Of a stretch of DNA of 17,156 nt, positions 1-6,352 are shown in pieces. Numbering within the stretch: the stretch's first letter is position 1; each line of letters opens with the position of its first letter. A program made the position numbers and the translations under genes. Source of the stretch: an uncultured Micrococcales bacterium (lineage in GTDB: Bacteria; Actinomycetota; Actinomycetes; S36-B12; GCA-2699445); contig CAIWTL010000530.1 in NCBI GenBank assembly GCA_903915555.1, positions 1-17,156 of the forward strand, written 5' to 3'. The notes under the pieces were generated by a model, which had not been told where the DNA came from, did no database searches, and saw only the letters and a list, made by a program, of their open reading frames with translations.

Positions 1-150
1 GCCGTCGCCGCCCGCGCCGCGGACGCCGGGCGCCCCGCCGATATCGCCTTCATCGTGTGTGACGGGGGATGGAAGTACCTGTCGACAGGGGCCTATTCCG
101 GGACCATCGAGGACGCCGAGAAGGCCCTGGACGACCAGGTGTGGGCCTGA
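1..150 (+). CDS. cysM: Cysteine synthase (PLP-dependent), C-terminal end only
   Basis: The window opens inside this gene; only the last 49 codons are present, in the frame that begins at base 1, ending with TGA at 148-150. The visible tail contains GGWKYLSTGAYSG followed by an acidic helix and a QVWA ending, which is the typical C-terminus of actinobacterial O-acetyl/O-phosphoserine sulfhydrylases (CysM/CysK family, PLP fold type II). These enzymes make cysteine from an activated serine and a sulfide donor in the cytoplasm. The PLP lysine and active-site loops lie upstream of the window and cannot be checked. Position directly before murI agrees with the M. tuberculosis order, where cysM (Rv1336) sits two genes before murI with a rhomboid gene between; that rhomboid gene is absent here. 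CysM rather than CysK is chosen from context and is not certain. Confidence 0.75.
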   Translation, partial: AVAARAADAGRPADIAFIVCDGGWKYLSTGAYSGTIEDAEKALDDQVWA

Positions 151-179
151 CGGCGTCACGCCGGGCGACGAGGAGCACG

Positions 180-989
180 ATGGACGCACCGATCGGGATC
201 TTCGACTCGGGTGTCGGGGGACTGACCGTCGCCCGCGCCGTGCTCGACCAACTGCCGCATGAGCCGGTCGTCTACGTGGGGGACACCGCGCGCGGACCGT
301 ACGGTCCCCGGCCCCTCGCGGAGGTGCGGGAGTTCGCCCTCGACGTCATGGATCACCTGGTCGACGAGGGTGTGAAGCTGCTCGTCATCGCCTGCAACTC
401 CGCGTCGGCGGCGGTGCTGCGGGACGCCCGGGAGCGGTACGACGTCCCGGTGGTCGAGGTCATCCAGCCGGCGGTCCGCCGCGCGGTGCAGGCCACCCGC
501 AACAACCGGGTCGGTGTCATAGGGACGGCGGCCACGATCACCTCGCAGGCCTATGACGATGCCTTCGCCGCTGCCACACACCTCGACCTCACGTCGCAGG
601 CCTGCCCACGGTTCGTGGAGTTCGTCGAGGCGGGGGTCACCGGCGGTCCCGATCTGCTGGCGGTGACACGTGACTACCTGGCGCCCCTCCAGGAGGCGCA
701 GGTCGACACGCTCGTTCTCGGGTGCACGCACTATCCGCTCCTCACCGGGGTCGTGTCCTATGTGATGGGAGATGGGGTGACCTTGGTCAGCAGTGCCGAG
801 GAGACCGCGAAGGACGTCTACCGGGTGCTCGCCGCCAACGACCTTCTGCGGTCCGATGACGCGCCTGCCCCGGTGCATCGGTTCGTCGCCACCGGGGATC
901 CCGGGCCGTTCGCGACCCTGGGACGACGGTTCCTCGGCCCCGAGATCGGTGACGTAGATCATGCACTCGTCTCGACGCCTATCACATGA
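180..989 (+). CDS. murI: Glutamate racemase
   Basis: Converts L-glutamate to D-glutamate for peptidoglycan; cytoplasmic, cofactor-independent. The 269-residue length is normal for the family. Visible signatures are the N-terminal DSGVGGL (Asp9-Ser10), the first catalytic cysteine in ACNSAS (Cys72), the second in GCTHYPL (Cys182), and the VGDTARGPYG loop at 33-42. The open frame extends back to an ATG at 69, but that overlaps the end of the cysteine synthase, and family homology starts only at 180, where AGGAG (171-175) precedes the ATG by 4 bases; so 180 is chosen. It lies 29 bases after the cysteine synthase and is followed 22 bases later by the MBL-fold gene. No missing catalytic residue is seen. 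Confidence 0.96.
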   Translation: MDAPIGIFDSGVGGLTVARAVLDQLPHEPVVYVGDTARGPYGPRPLAEVREFALDVMDHLVDEGVKLLVIACNSASAAVLRDARERYDVPVVEVIQPAVRRAVQATRNNRVGVIGTAATITSQAYDDAFAAATHLDLTSQACPRFVEFVEAGVTGGPDLLAVTRDYLAPLQEAQVDTLVLGCTHYPLLTGVVSYVMGDGVTLVSSAEETAKDVYRVLAANDLLRSDDAPAPVHRFVATGDPGPFATLGRRFLGPEIGDVDHALVSTPIT

Positions 990-999
990 CGGCCCCGTC

Positions 1000-1005
1000 T
1001 ACGCT
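1000..1005 (+). promoter_or_regulatory. Possible -10 box (TACGCT) for leaderless transcription of the MBL gene
   Basis: TACGCT fits the actinobacterial TAnnnT -10 pattern and ends 6 bases before the ATG at 1012. No Shine-Dalgarno sequence is visible in the 22 bases between murI and this start, so a transcript starting at the ATG would explain its translation. No clear -35 is seen. This is inferred from pattern and spacing only. Confidence 0.3.
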
Positions 1006-1011
1006 TTCCCC

Positions 1012-1752
1012 ATGCGACTGACGGTCATCGGGTGTGCGGGCTCCTATCCGGGCCCCGATTCGCCGGCTTCGTGCTATCTGCTCGAGAGCGACGGCTCCCG
1101 GATCGTCCTCGACATGGGCAACGGTTCCCTCGGGGCTCTGCAGGCGGTCACCGACATCTACGACATCGACGCCGTGGTTCTGAGTCATCTACATGTCGAC
1201 CACTTCATCGACCTCACCTCGTACTACGTGGCCCTCAAGTACCGTCCCGGCGGACATCCGACCCGTCGCGTGCCGGTATGGGGACCGGCCGCCACGTCGC
1301 AACGCCTCGTGGCGGCCTATGGGCTGACCGGCTCGGACATGAGCGGCGAACTCGACGTGCGTGAGATCACCGAGGATTTCCAGGTCGGTCCCTTCCGCAT
1401 CACCACGCGGCGCGTGCCCCACCCGATCGAGGCGCGGGCCATCCGAGTGGCCGCCGGGGGCGCCACGTTGACCTATTCCGGTGACACCGGTCCCCATCCG
1501 GAGTTGGCGGACTTCGCGCGCGGCAGCGACGTCGCGCTGTTCGAGGCGTCCTTCCTCTCCCGCGACGACAATCCCCGCGATCTCCATCTCACCGCCGCCG
1601 AAGCCGCCGCCGCGGCGACTCAGGCCGGCGCCGACCGGGTGGTGCTGACACACCTCGTGCCCTGGAACTCGCGGGCGGACACCCTGGCCGAGGCCCGTGC
1701 GGTGCGGTCCGATGCCGAGCTGGCCCACCCCGGTCTCGTCGTCGACCTGTGA
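1012..1752 (+). CDS. Metallo-beta-lactamase-fold hydrolase, Rv1339-like (probable cyclic nucleotide phosphodiesterase)
   Basis: A 246-residue MBL-fold protein. The metal site is complete: HLHVDH (His59, His61, Asp63, His64), His137 in VPHPIEA, Asp158 in YSGDTG, and His214 in LTHLVPW; His192 in HLTAAEA is also conserved-looking. The order murI-MBL-rph-rdgB is the same as Rv1338-Rv1341 in M. tuberculosis, where Rv1339 has been reported as an atypical cAMP phosphodiesterase; that role is transferred by synteny and fold, not shown here. RNase Z/ElaC-like proteins share the fold and are the main alternative. The frame is open back to an ATG at 961 inside murI, but recognisable homology begins with MRLTVIGCAG at 1012. 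Lacks a signal peptide, so cytoplasmic. Confidence 0.88.
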   Translation: MRLTVIGCAGSYPGPDSPASCYLLESDGSRIVLDMGNGSLGALQAVTDIYDIDAVVLSHLHVDHFIDLTSYYVALKYRPGGHPTRRVPVWGPAATSQRLVAAYGLTGSDMSGELDVREITEDFQVGPFRITTRRVPHPIEARAIRVAAGGATLTYSGDTGPHPELADFARGSDVALFEASFLSRDDNPRDLHLTAAEAAAAATQAGADRVVLTHLVPWNSRADTLAEARAVRSDAELAHPGLVVDL

Positions 1753-1760
1753 CACGGCGG

Positions 1761-1766
1761 TAGGCT
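1761..1766 (+). promoter_or_regulatory. Possible -10 box (TAGGCT) for leaderless transcription of rph
   Basis: TAGGCT matches TAnnnT and ends 8 bases before the rph ATG at 1775. There is no ribosome binding site between the stop of the MBL gene (1752) and this ATG, and the same hexamer occurs ahead of the DUF3618 gene at 16136. A separate promoter for the rph-rdgB pair is the inference. Confidence 0.42.
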
Positions 1767-1774
1767 CCCAGTTC

Positions 1775-2521
1775 ATGAGCTCCAGCGACACCGCCTCCCG
1801 CACCGACGGCCGGGCTGACGACGAACTCCGGCCCGTGGACTTCCAGCGTGGCTGGCTGGACCAGGCCGAAGGGTCGTGCCTGGTCTCCTTCGGACGCACT
1901 CGTGTGCTGTGTGCGGCCTCGTTCGAGGCGGGGGTCCCACGGTGGCGGCGCGACTCGGGCCAGGGCTGGGTCACCGCCGAGTACGCCATGCTGCCGCGGT
2001 CCACCTCCACCCGAAGTTCACGGGAGTCCGTCCGCGGTCGGATCGGCGGTCGCACCCACGAGATCTCGCGTCTGGTCGGACGATCGCTGCGGGCTGTCAT
2101 CGACGATGCCGCCCTCGGGGAGAACACCATCCAGATCGACTGCGACGTGCTGCAGGCAGACGGCGGCACCCGGACAGCGGCCATCACCGGCGCCTACCTC
2201 GCCCTCGCCGACGCTGTCGCCTGGGCGAAGTCCGAGGGGTTGGTCTCCCGAGGGGCGGAGGTCCTCACCGACACCGTTGCCGCGGTGTCCGTCGGGATCG
2301 TCGGGGGAGTGCCGCGGCTGGACCTGCACTACGACGACGACGTCAACGCCGACACAGACATGAACGTGGTGATGACCGGGTCCGGGTCCTACGTCGAGGT
2401 GCAGGGCACCGCAGAGCAGGAGCCCTTCGATCGTGACCTGCTCAATCGGTTGCTCGACCTCGCCGCAGCCGGCTGCAGCGAACTGACCCTACTGCAGCGC
2501 GCTGCGCTGGACGCGCAGTGA
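1775..2521 (+). CDS. rph: Ribonuclease PH
   Basis: 3'-to-5' phosphorolytic exoribonuclease that trims tRNA 3' ends, releasing nucleoside diphosphates; forms a hexameric ring in the cytoplasm. The 248 residues match the family length. Visible family signatures: FGRTRVLCAASFE at 39-51, GGRTHEISRLVGRSLRAVID at 91-110, and CDVLQADGGTRTAAITGAY at 123-141, followed by the TDTVAAVSVGIV and DMNVVMTGSG strands of the second half. The N-terminal 20 residues are hydrophilic and variable, as in other actinobacteria. The frame opens upstream at 1697 within the MBL gene, but the ATG at 1775 fits the family start. The stop overlaps the next gene's start by 4 bases (GTGA, 2518-2521), which indicates translational coupling to rdgB. 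Confidence 0.96.
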   Translation: MSSSDTASRTDGRADDELRPVDFQRGWLDQAEGSCLVSFGRTRVLCAASFEAGVPRWRRDSGQGWVTAEYAMLPRSTSTRSSRESVRGRIGGRTHEISRLVGRSLRAVIDDAALGENTIQIDCDVLQADGGTRTAAITGAYLALADAVAWAKSEGLVSRGAEVLTDTVAAVSVGIVGGVPRLDLHYDDDVNADTDMNVVMTGSGSYVEVQGTAEQEPFDRDLLNRLLDLAAAGCSELTLLQRAALDAQ

Positions 2522-3135
2522 CGACCACCGTCGTCCTGGCGTCCCGCAACCCGGGCAAGGTCGAGGAGTTGCGTCGCATCCTCACGTCGGTGGCGCCCGA
2601 CCTCACGGTGCTGGGTTCCGACGCCTTCGCGGACCTGCCGGACATCCCCGAGACAGGGGAGACGTTCGCCGAGAACGCCGCGATCAAGGCGCGCGCGGTC
2701 TGCCGGCACACCGGTCTCATTGCCATCGCCGACGACAGCGGACTCACTGTCGATGCCCTCAACGGGATGCCGGGTGTGTTGTCCGCCCGATGGTCGGGCC
2801 GGCACGGCGATGACGAGACCAACCTGCGGCTCGTCCTGGACCAGATGAGTGATGTCCCCGACGACCGCCGTGGGGCCGCTTTCCAGTGCGCTGCAGCCGC
2901 CTGCCGCCCGGTCGACGGCGGTCGTCCCGCTCTCGAGATCCGCGAAGGGGAGGTCCGCGGTCATCTGATCCGCGAACCGCGCGGGGAGAACGGCTTCGGG
3001 TACGACCCCGTCTTCGTGCCGGTAGGTCACAGGGTCACGACGGCCGAGATGTCCCCCGCGGAGAAGGACGCCATCAGCCACCGGGGCAAGGCCCTGCGCT
3101 CCCTCGCCGAGGTCATCACTCCCTGGCTCACCTGA
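2518..3135 (+). CDS. rdgB: XTP/dITP diphosphatase (non-canonical purine NTP pyrophosphatase)
   Basis: Hydrolyses XTP, ITP and dITP to monophosphates, keeping deaminated purines out of nucleic acids (RdgB/HAM1 family). 205 residues, as expected. Signatures: SRNPGKVEEL at 9-18 (substrate loop), ETGETFAENAAIKA at 45-58, DDSGLTVDALNGMPGVLSARW at 72-92 (metal-binding acidic residues), GFGYDPVF, and SHRGKAL near the end. Starts with GTG at 2518, overlapping the rph stop (GTGA), so it is read from the rph transcript. The coding end is unusual: the last codons (TPWLT and stop) form the first, degenerate unit of the 17-bp tandem array that follows, so the C-terminal few residues may have been rewritten by repeat expansion. 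The enzyme core is untouched. Confidence 0.95.
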   Translation: MTTTVVLASRNPGKVEELRRILTSVAPDLTVLGSDAFADLPDIPETGETFAENAAIKARAVCRHTGLIAIADDSGLTVDALNGMPGVLSARWSGRHGDDETNLRLVLDQMSDVPDDRRGAAFQCAAAACRPVDGGRPALEIREGEVRGHLIREPRGENGFGYDPVFVPVGHRVTTAEMSPAEKDAISHRGKALRSLAEVITPWLT

Positions 3136-3286
3136 CGCCTTGGCTCACCCGACGTCTTGGCCCCCCCGACGCCTTGGCTCACCCGACGTCTTGGCCCACC
3201 CGACGTCTGGGCTCACCTGACGTCTTGGCCCACCCGACGTCTGGGCTCACCTGCCGTCTTGGCTCGCCATGCCTCCAGGCTCGCCC
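3117..3286 (+). repeat. 17-bp tandem repeat array, about 10 units, at the rdgB stop codon
   Basis: Units of exactly 17 bp, consensus GACGYCTTGGCYCACCC, run head to tail: a degenerate unit at 3117-3133 inside the last rdgB codons, then 3134, 3151, 3168, 3185, 3202, 3219, 3236, a weaker one at 3253 and a decayed one at 3270. Neighbouring units alternate between CTCACC and CCCACC variants, suggesting that 34-bp pairs were duplicated. The unit length is not a multiple of three, so it is not a coding repeat. It has no spacers and is not CRISPR. It looks like a VNTR-type minisatellite; copy number probably differs between strains. Confidence 0.9.
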
Positions 3287-3311
3287 GGGTTCCCTCCCCC
3301 ACGTGGAGCCA

Positions 3312-3364
3312 CCGAAACAGTCGCATGCGACTGTTCACGGCGAAGGTGACTGTTTGAGCAGTCG
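3312..3364 (-). repeat. Bipartite palindromic repeat, copy 1 (reverse orientation)
   Basis: Read on the - strand the element is CGACTG, 6 nt, CAGTCA, 16 nt, TCGCATGCGA, 3 nt, TTTCGG. Around the core, the plus strand reads AACAGTCGCATGCGACTGTT (3316-3335), a perfect 20-bp palindrome. The same blocks with identical spacing occur at 4510 and 12714; about 40 of 53 positions agree with the copy at 12714. It lies between the 17-bp array and the AbiEi/DUF559 gene. No ORF of its own. Confidence 0.75.
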
Positions 3365-3480
3365 TTCTTGACGTCATCAGTCGCTCCTGTGGAGCGCCGA
3401 GCCTTGACAGGTCTCGGGCGGTCACCGGGCGCCCTGTGGACAGTCCGTTTCGCCGTGGGTCCCGCGGCCGAGAATGCCGC

Positions 3481-4458
3481 ATGTCCTGGCTGGCTGCACA
3501 CATCGATGATCTCTCCCGCGCCAACGAAGGAGTTGTCCTCACCCGGCATCTCGTGCAATCGGGTCTCAGTGACAGTGAGCTCCGACGGGTCCGCCGCGGA
3601 CTTCACCGCCTCTGTCGCGGGGCCTACTCTCTCCAGGCACCCAAGAACGCCCAGGAACGCCATCGCCTCGTCGCGCGGGCAACGATCCAGCGATACGGGA
3701 CCGACGTAGCGCTCAGTCACGTGAGCGCAGCGATCACCCATGGCCTTCCGATCTGGGATGCGGACCTGAGTCGGGTGCATCTCACCGGCATCACGGAACA
3801 TCAGGTCCGCAGAGGATTCCGGCACGAGATTCATTCGCATATCGGTCCGCTGGACGGTAACGATCTTGCCGAGGTGAGCGGAATTCCCGTCACCGGTCTG
3901 GCACGGACAGCGGTGGATTGCGCACGCCAGCTCCCGCTCACCCAAGCCGTGGCCGTACTCGACGCGGCTCTGAATCGGGGAGGAATCGATCTCGAGAGTC
4001 TCGAGGAGCGGGTGGCTCGCCTCAGCGGGTGTGAAGGAGTCAGTCGAGCCCGGACGGTCGTTCGGCTTGCCGACGCGGCCGCGGAGAGCCCCGGAGAAAC
4101 CCGCACCCGACTGATCCTCCGGTCAGCTGGATTGACGTTGCTCCCGCAGCAGGAGATCCGCGACGCGGACGATCGCTTCATCGCCCGCGTGGATTTCCTG
4201 GTCGACGGGACGAGCGTGGTCGTCGAGTTCGACGGTCGCGAGAAGTACCGGCTCAGTGGCGACGTCGAGCAGGCCCACTGGAGCGAGAAGGGTCGGCAGA
4301 TGCTGCTCGAACGAGCGGGCTATCGCGTGGTTCGGGTTGTGTGGGCGGATCTGGCGCGGCCCACCCACCTGATCGAGATGGTCATGACCGCGATCGACCC
4401 ATCGGTGCCATATGAGAGGCATCCTCGCTCGGCCCCGGTGGCGTGGCCGCTCGTCTGA
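3481..4458 (+). CDS. AbiEi-type antitoxin-domain / DUF559 (PD-(D/E)XK nuclease-like) protein
   Basis: 325 residues, a type common in actinobacterial accessory regions. Residues 15-50 form a winged-helix-like segment (VVLTRHLVQSGLSDSEL, then RRGLHRLCRGAY) resembling the AbiEi antitoxin N-terminal DNA-binding domain. The middle (78-145) has the ALSHVSAAITHGLP and GIPVTGLARTAVDC segments typical of the family. The C-terminus (202-300) is DUF559/Vsr-like: Glu206, Asp238 (VDFL), Glu249-Phe-Asp251 and Lys255 fit a PD-(D/E)XK nuclease core. The ATG at 3481 is preferred to the GTG at 3436 because the domain begins with MSWLAAHID; neither has a strong ribosome binding site. No partner toxin gene (AbiEii) is adjacent, so toxin-antitoxin function is not supported. 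The gene is flanked by inverted copies of the bipartite repeat. Function is unknown; DNA binding or cleavage is inferred. Confidence 0.82.
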   Translation: MSWLAAHIDDLSRANEGVVLTRHLVQSGLSDSELRRVRRGLHRLCRGAYSLQAPKNAQERHRLVARATIQRYGTDVALSHVSAAITHGLPIWDADLSRVHLTGITEHQVRRGFRHEIHSHIGPLDGNDLAEVSGIPVTGLARTAVDCARQLPLTQAVAVLDAALNRGGIDLESLEERVARLSGCEGVSRARTVVRLADAAAESPGETRTRLILRSAGLTLLPQQEIRDADDRFIARVDFLVDGTSVVVEFDGREKYRLSGDVEQAHWSEKGRQMLLERAGYRVVRVVWADLARPTHLIEMVMTAIDPSVPYERHPRSAPVAWPLV

Positions 4459-4507
4459 GGGCGGGCGCGGAGGAATGTCGACCTCAGGGGCGACCGAACC
4501 TGACAGA

Positions 4508-4562
4508 GGCGACTGTTGGAACCGTCGCCATGAACCGGACCAGTCGCATGCGACCTTTTCGG
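4508..4562 (+). repeat. Bipartite palindromic repeat, copy 2
   Basis: Plus-strand element: CGACTG at 4510, 6 nt, CCGTCG, 16 nt, TCGCATGCGA (4544-4553), then CCTTTTCGG. The first half is an imperfect hairpin (GGCGAC at 4508-4513 pairs with GTCGCC at 4524-4529). Block spacing is identical to the copy at 12714, with about 38 of 53 positions the same. It sits 49 bases after the AbiEi/DUF559 stop and is inverted relative to copy 1, so the TTTCGG ends point outward from the gene on both sides. Confidence 0.72.
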
Positions 4563-4594
4563 GAAGAGGCCGAGGACGGGAAGAGGCCGAGGAC
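4561..4594 (+). repeat. Perfect 17-bp tandem duplication
   Basis: GGGAAGAGGCCGAGGAC occurs twice without mismatch (4561-4577 and 4578-4594), and a decayed third unit (GGGGAG...) may follow. It abuts repeat copy 2. The rest of the spacer up to 4666, between two convergent genes, shows no gene and no convincing terminator. Confidence 0.85.
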
Positions 4595-4666
4595 GGGGAG
4601 TAGGTCGGCGGACGGGGGGTTGGGGCCTGAGAGGGAGAAGTGCCGACCGGTGGAGTGAGTGGGGGA

Positions 4667-6187
4667 TCAGCCGCTGCCGACGGTGGGGGCCGGATGTTTG
4701 ACGGACTCGGGGGTCGGGTCGTCCGCATGGTCACCGGCGCGCTTGAGCAGGATGAAGCCCAGGATTCCCCCGAGCAGGACGAGGATGGCGGTGATGAACA
4801 TCATCGTCGCGAAGGCTGTGCCGTACGAGGCCGTGGCATCCGCCAAAGCCTCCTGCCCCAGCGACGTGGTCGGTGCTGTGCTCTGCGCGGCGTAGGTCGT
4901 GACGGCGTCCAGTGCGGTTCCGACCTGGGTGGCAGGCACACCGGCCGCCTCGAGTTGTGAGACGGTACCGCCGATCGTCATCTTGTCGATGACGATGGTG
5001 GAGGCCGCGAACCCGAGGGCGTAGAAGAACTGCCCGAATGTGAGTCGTGAGCTGGACACCGGTCCGAAGTACTTGGCCGGTGCCTCCTTGAGGATCAGTG
5101 AGCCGTACGGCACCGCGGCGATGACGACGCCCCCACCGACGAGGATCTCTCCCGGGAGGAATGTCAGGAACGAGGTCCCGCTGTGGGTGAGTCCGAGCAG
5201 GACCAAGCCGACGGCCGACACGACGCCGCCGAGCAGGAGCACCGTGCGAGCGGGCATCTTGCCCGACGACATGCGTCGGCCGATGACCAGGCCGGCGACG
5301 ACCCCCGCGAGCAGGAGCGGGATCTGCCACATCGACACCTCGAGGGTCTTGAGGCCGTTGATGTACTGCCACAGGTTGGTCAACTGGAGGAAGACCACCG
5401 AGTTGCCGAAGTTGTAGATGAAGCCGGCGAGGATCGCGGCCAGGAACACGGGGTTCCTGAAGAGACTGACGGGGAAGAACCGGTTGTCGTTGCGAGACTC
5501 CCAGATGAACCAGACGACCAGCAGCACGATGCCCAGGCCGATACCACCGAGTGCGACCGGACTGGTGAGGCTCTTGCCGAGTTCGCCGATCCCGGCAAGC
5601 AGGGCGATGATGCCCAGGCCGAGTAGCAGTTGCCCGAATACGTCATTACTGGGCAGTTTCAGGCGGGGCTCCTTGGGCAGCAGGAGCGGCACGATGAAGA
5701 AGCAGATGGCGCAGATGACCGGCACAACGAGGAAGGCGGTGCGCCAATCCAGCGATGACAGTGCGCCCCCGACAAACGTCAACACCATGGTGACGATCAT
5801 CAGGACCGCCGTGAACAGGCCCATCGCGGCTGCCAACTTGCCCGGCTTCGCGACCGAACGGATGTAGGCGAATGCCGCACCATAGGCGGCGCCGAGGCCC
5901 ACACCGGCGATGACGCGACCCAAGAGGAAGAAGACGTTGTCAGGCGCCAGGAACACGATCACGTCGCCGATGATCGAGATCACCAGGGCTGCCTGCAGGA
6001 CCTTGCGTCGACCGAGTGAGTCGGCCAACAGACCACTGGAGATCGCGGTGGCGGCGAGAGCGAGCGTCGAGATGCTGGCCGCCAGTGACGTGTTGGTGAG
6101 GTCGAGGCCGCGCGCAGCCCCCACGAGAGCCGTCGAGGCGATGTTGGGATCCGTTCCCTGGATGGCTGCGACCACACCCAGGAACAC
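4667..6187 (-). CDS. MFS transporter (DHA2/14-TM drug:H+ antiporter type), 5' end cut off by an IS256 element
   Basis: The remaining open frame is 506 codons from a GTG at 6187. It is very hydrophobic, consistent with about 14 membrane segments, and has MFS motif A (GLLADSLGRRK at 52-62) and the GRVIAGVGLGAAYGAA helix (90-104) of the DHA2 group, so a proton-driven exporter in the cytoplasmic membrane is likely. The frame stays open upstream of 6187 to the IS boundary at 6231. Joining 6230 to 7672 across the IS, counting the 8-bp target duplication once, adds 23 codons and reaches an ATG at 7697 with an AGGTGG site before it, giving a 529-residue protein. The insertion therefore removed the start, ribosome binding site and promoter. 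The GTG at 6187 lies inside the first membrane segment, so the present allele is probably inactive unless expressed from the IS. Confidence 0.85.
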   Translation of the reverse strand: MFLGVVAAIQGTDPNIASTALVGAARGLDLTNTSLAASISTLALAATAISSGLLADSLGRRKVLQAALVISIIGDVIVFLAPDNVFFLLGRVIAGVGLGAAYGAAFAYIRSVAKPGKLAAAMGLFTAVLMIVTMVLTFVGGALSSLDWRTAFLVVPVICAICFFIVPLLLPKEPRLKLPSNDVFGQLLLGLGIIALLAGIGELGKSLTSPVALGGIGLGIVLLVVWFIWESRNDNRFFPVSLFRNPVFLAAILAGFIYNFGNSVVFLQLTNLWQYINGLKTLEVSMWQIPLLLAGVVAGLVIGRRMSSGKMPARTVLLLGGVVSAVGLVLLGLTHSGTSFLTFLPGEILVGGGVVIAAVPYGSLILKEAPAKYFGPVSSSRLTFGQFFYALGFAASTIVIDKMTIGGTVSQLEAAGVPATQVGTALDAVTTYAAQSTAPTTSLGQEALADATASYGTAFATMMFITAILVLLGGILGFILLKRAGDHADDPTPESVKHPAPTVGSG

Positions 6188-6222
6188 CAGCGCGAGGGTC
6201 GGTCTCTTGACCGCGGGTGGGG

Positions 6223-6230
6223 TGCTCGGG
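6223..6230. repeat. Target-site duplication, left copy
   Basis: TGCTCGGG immediately left of the IS; identical to 7664-7671. The match stops exactly at both edges, so it is 8 bp, the length usual for IS256-family insertions. Confidence 0.92.
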
Positions 6231-6258
6231 AGTTGAGTCCAGGGACGTGGTGTAGGAG
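6231..6258 (+). repeat. IS256-family terminal inverted repeat, left end
   Basis: Begins AGTTGAGTCC and contains GACGTGGTGTAGGAG. Aligned with the reverse complement of 7636-7663 (GGTCAAGTCC ... GAGGTGGTGTACGAG), 20 of 28 positions agree. Confidence 0.85.
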
Positions 6259-6352
6259 TTGATCGGGTTCGGCGTGGTGCCGCAGACGGAGGCGGTCACC
6301 GCGTGACCCTCGGAGAACCATAGCCAAATGGATCTTCGAGAGGAACAACACG

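Noticed and set aside
156..962. 268-codon open frame on - opposite murI
   Set aside because: It mirrors murI codons; the + frame has clear racemase motifs and the - translation has no recognisable domain.
3117..3286. CRISPR-like array
   Set aside because: Units are contiguous 17-mers without unique spacers and no cas genes are near.
3404..3409. TTGACA as -35 of the AbiEi/DUF559 gene
   Set aside because: Perfect hexamer, but no TAnnnT lies 16-18 bp downstream.
3481..4458. AbiE toxin-antitoxin system
   Set aside because: Only the AbiEi-like N-terminal domain is present; no AbiEii nucleotidyltransferase gene is adjacent, and the C-terminus is DUF559-like.
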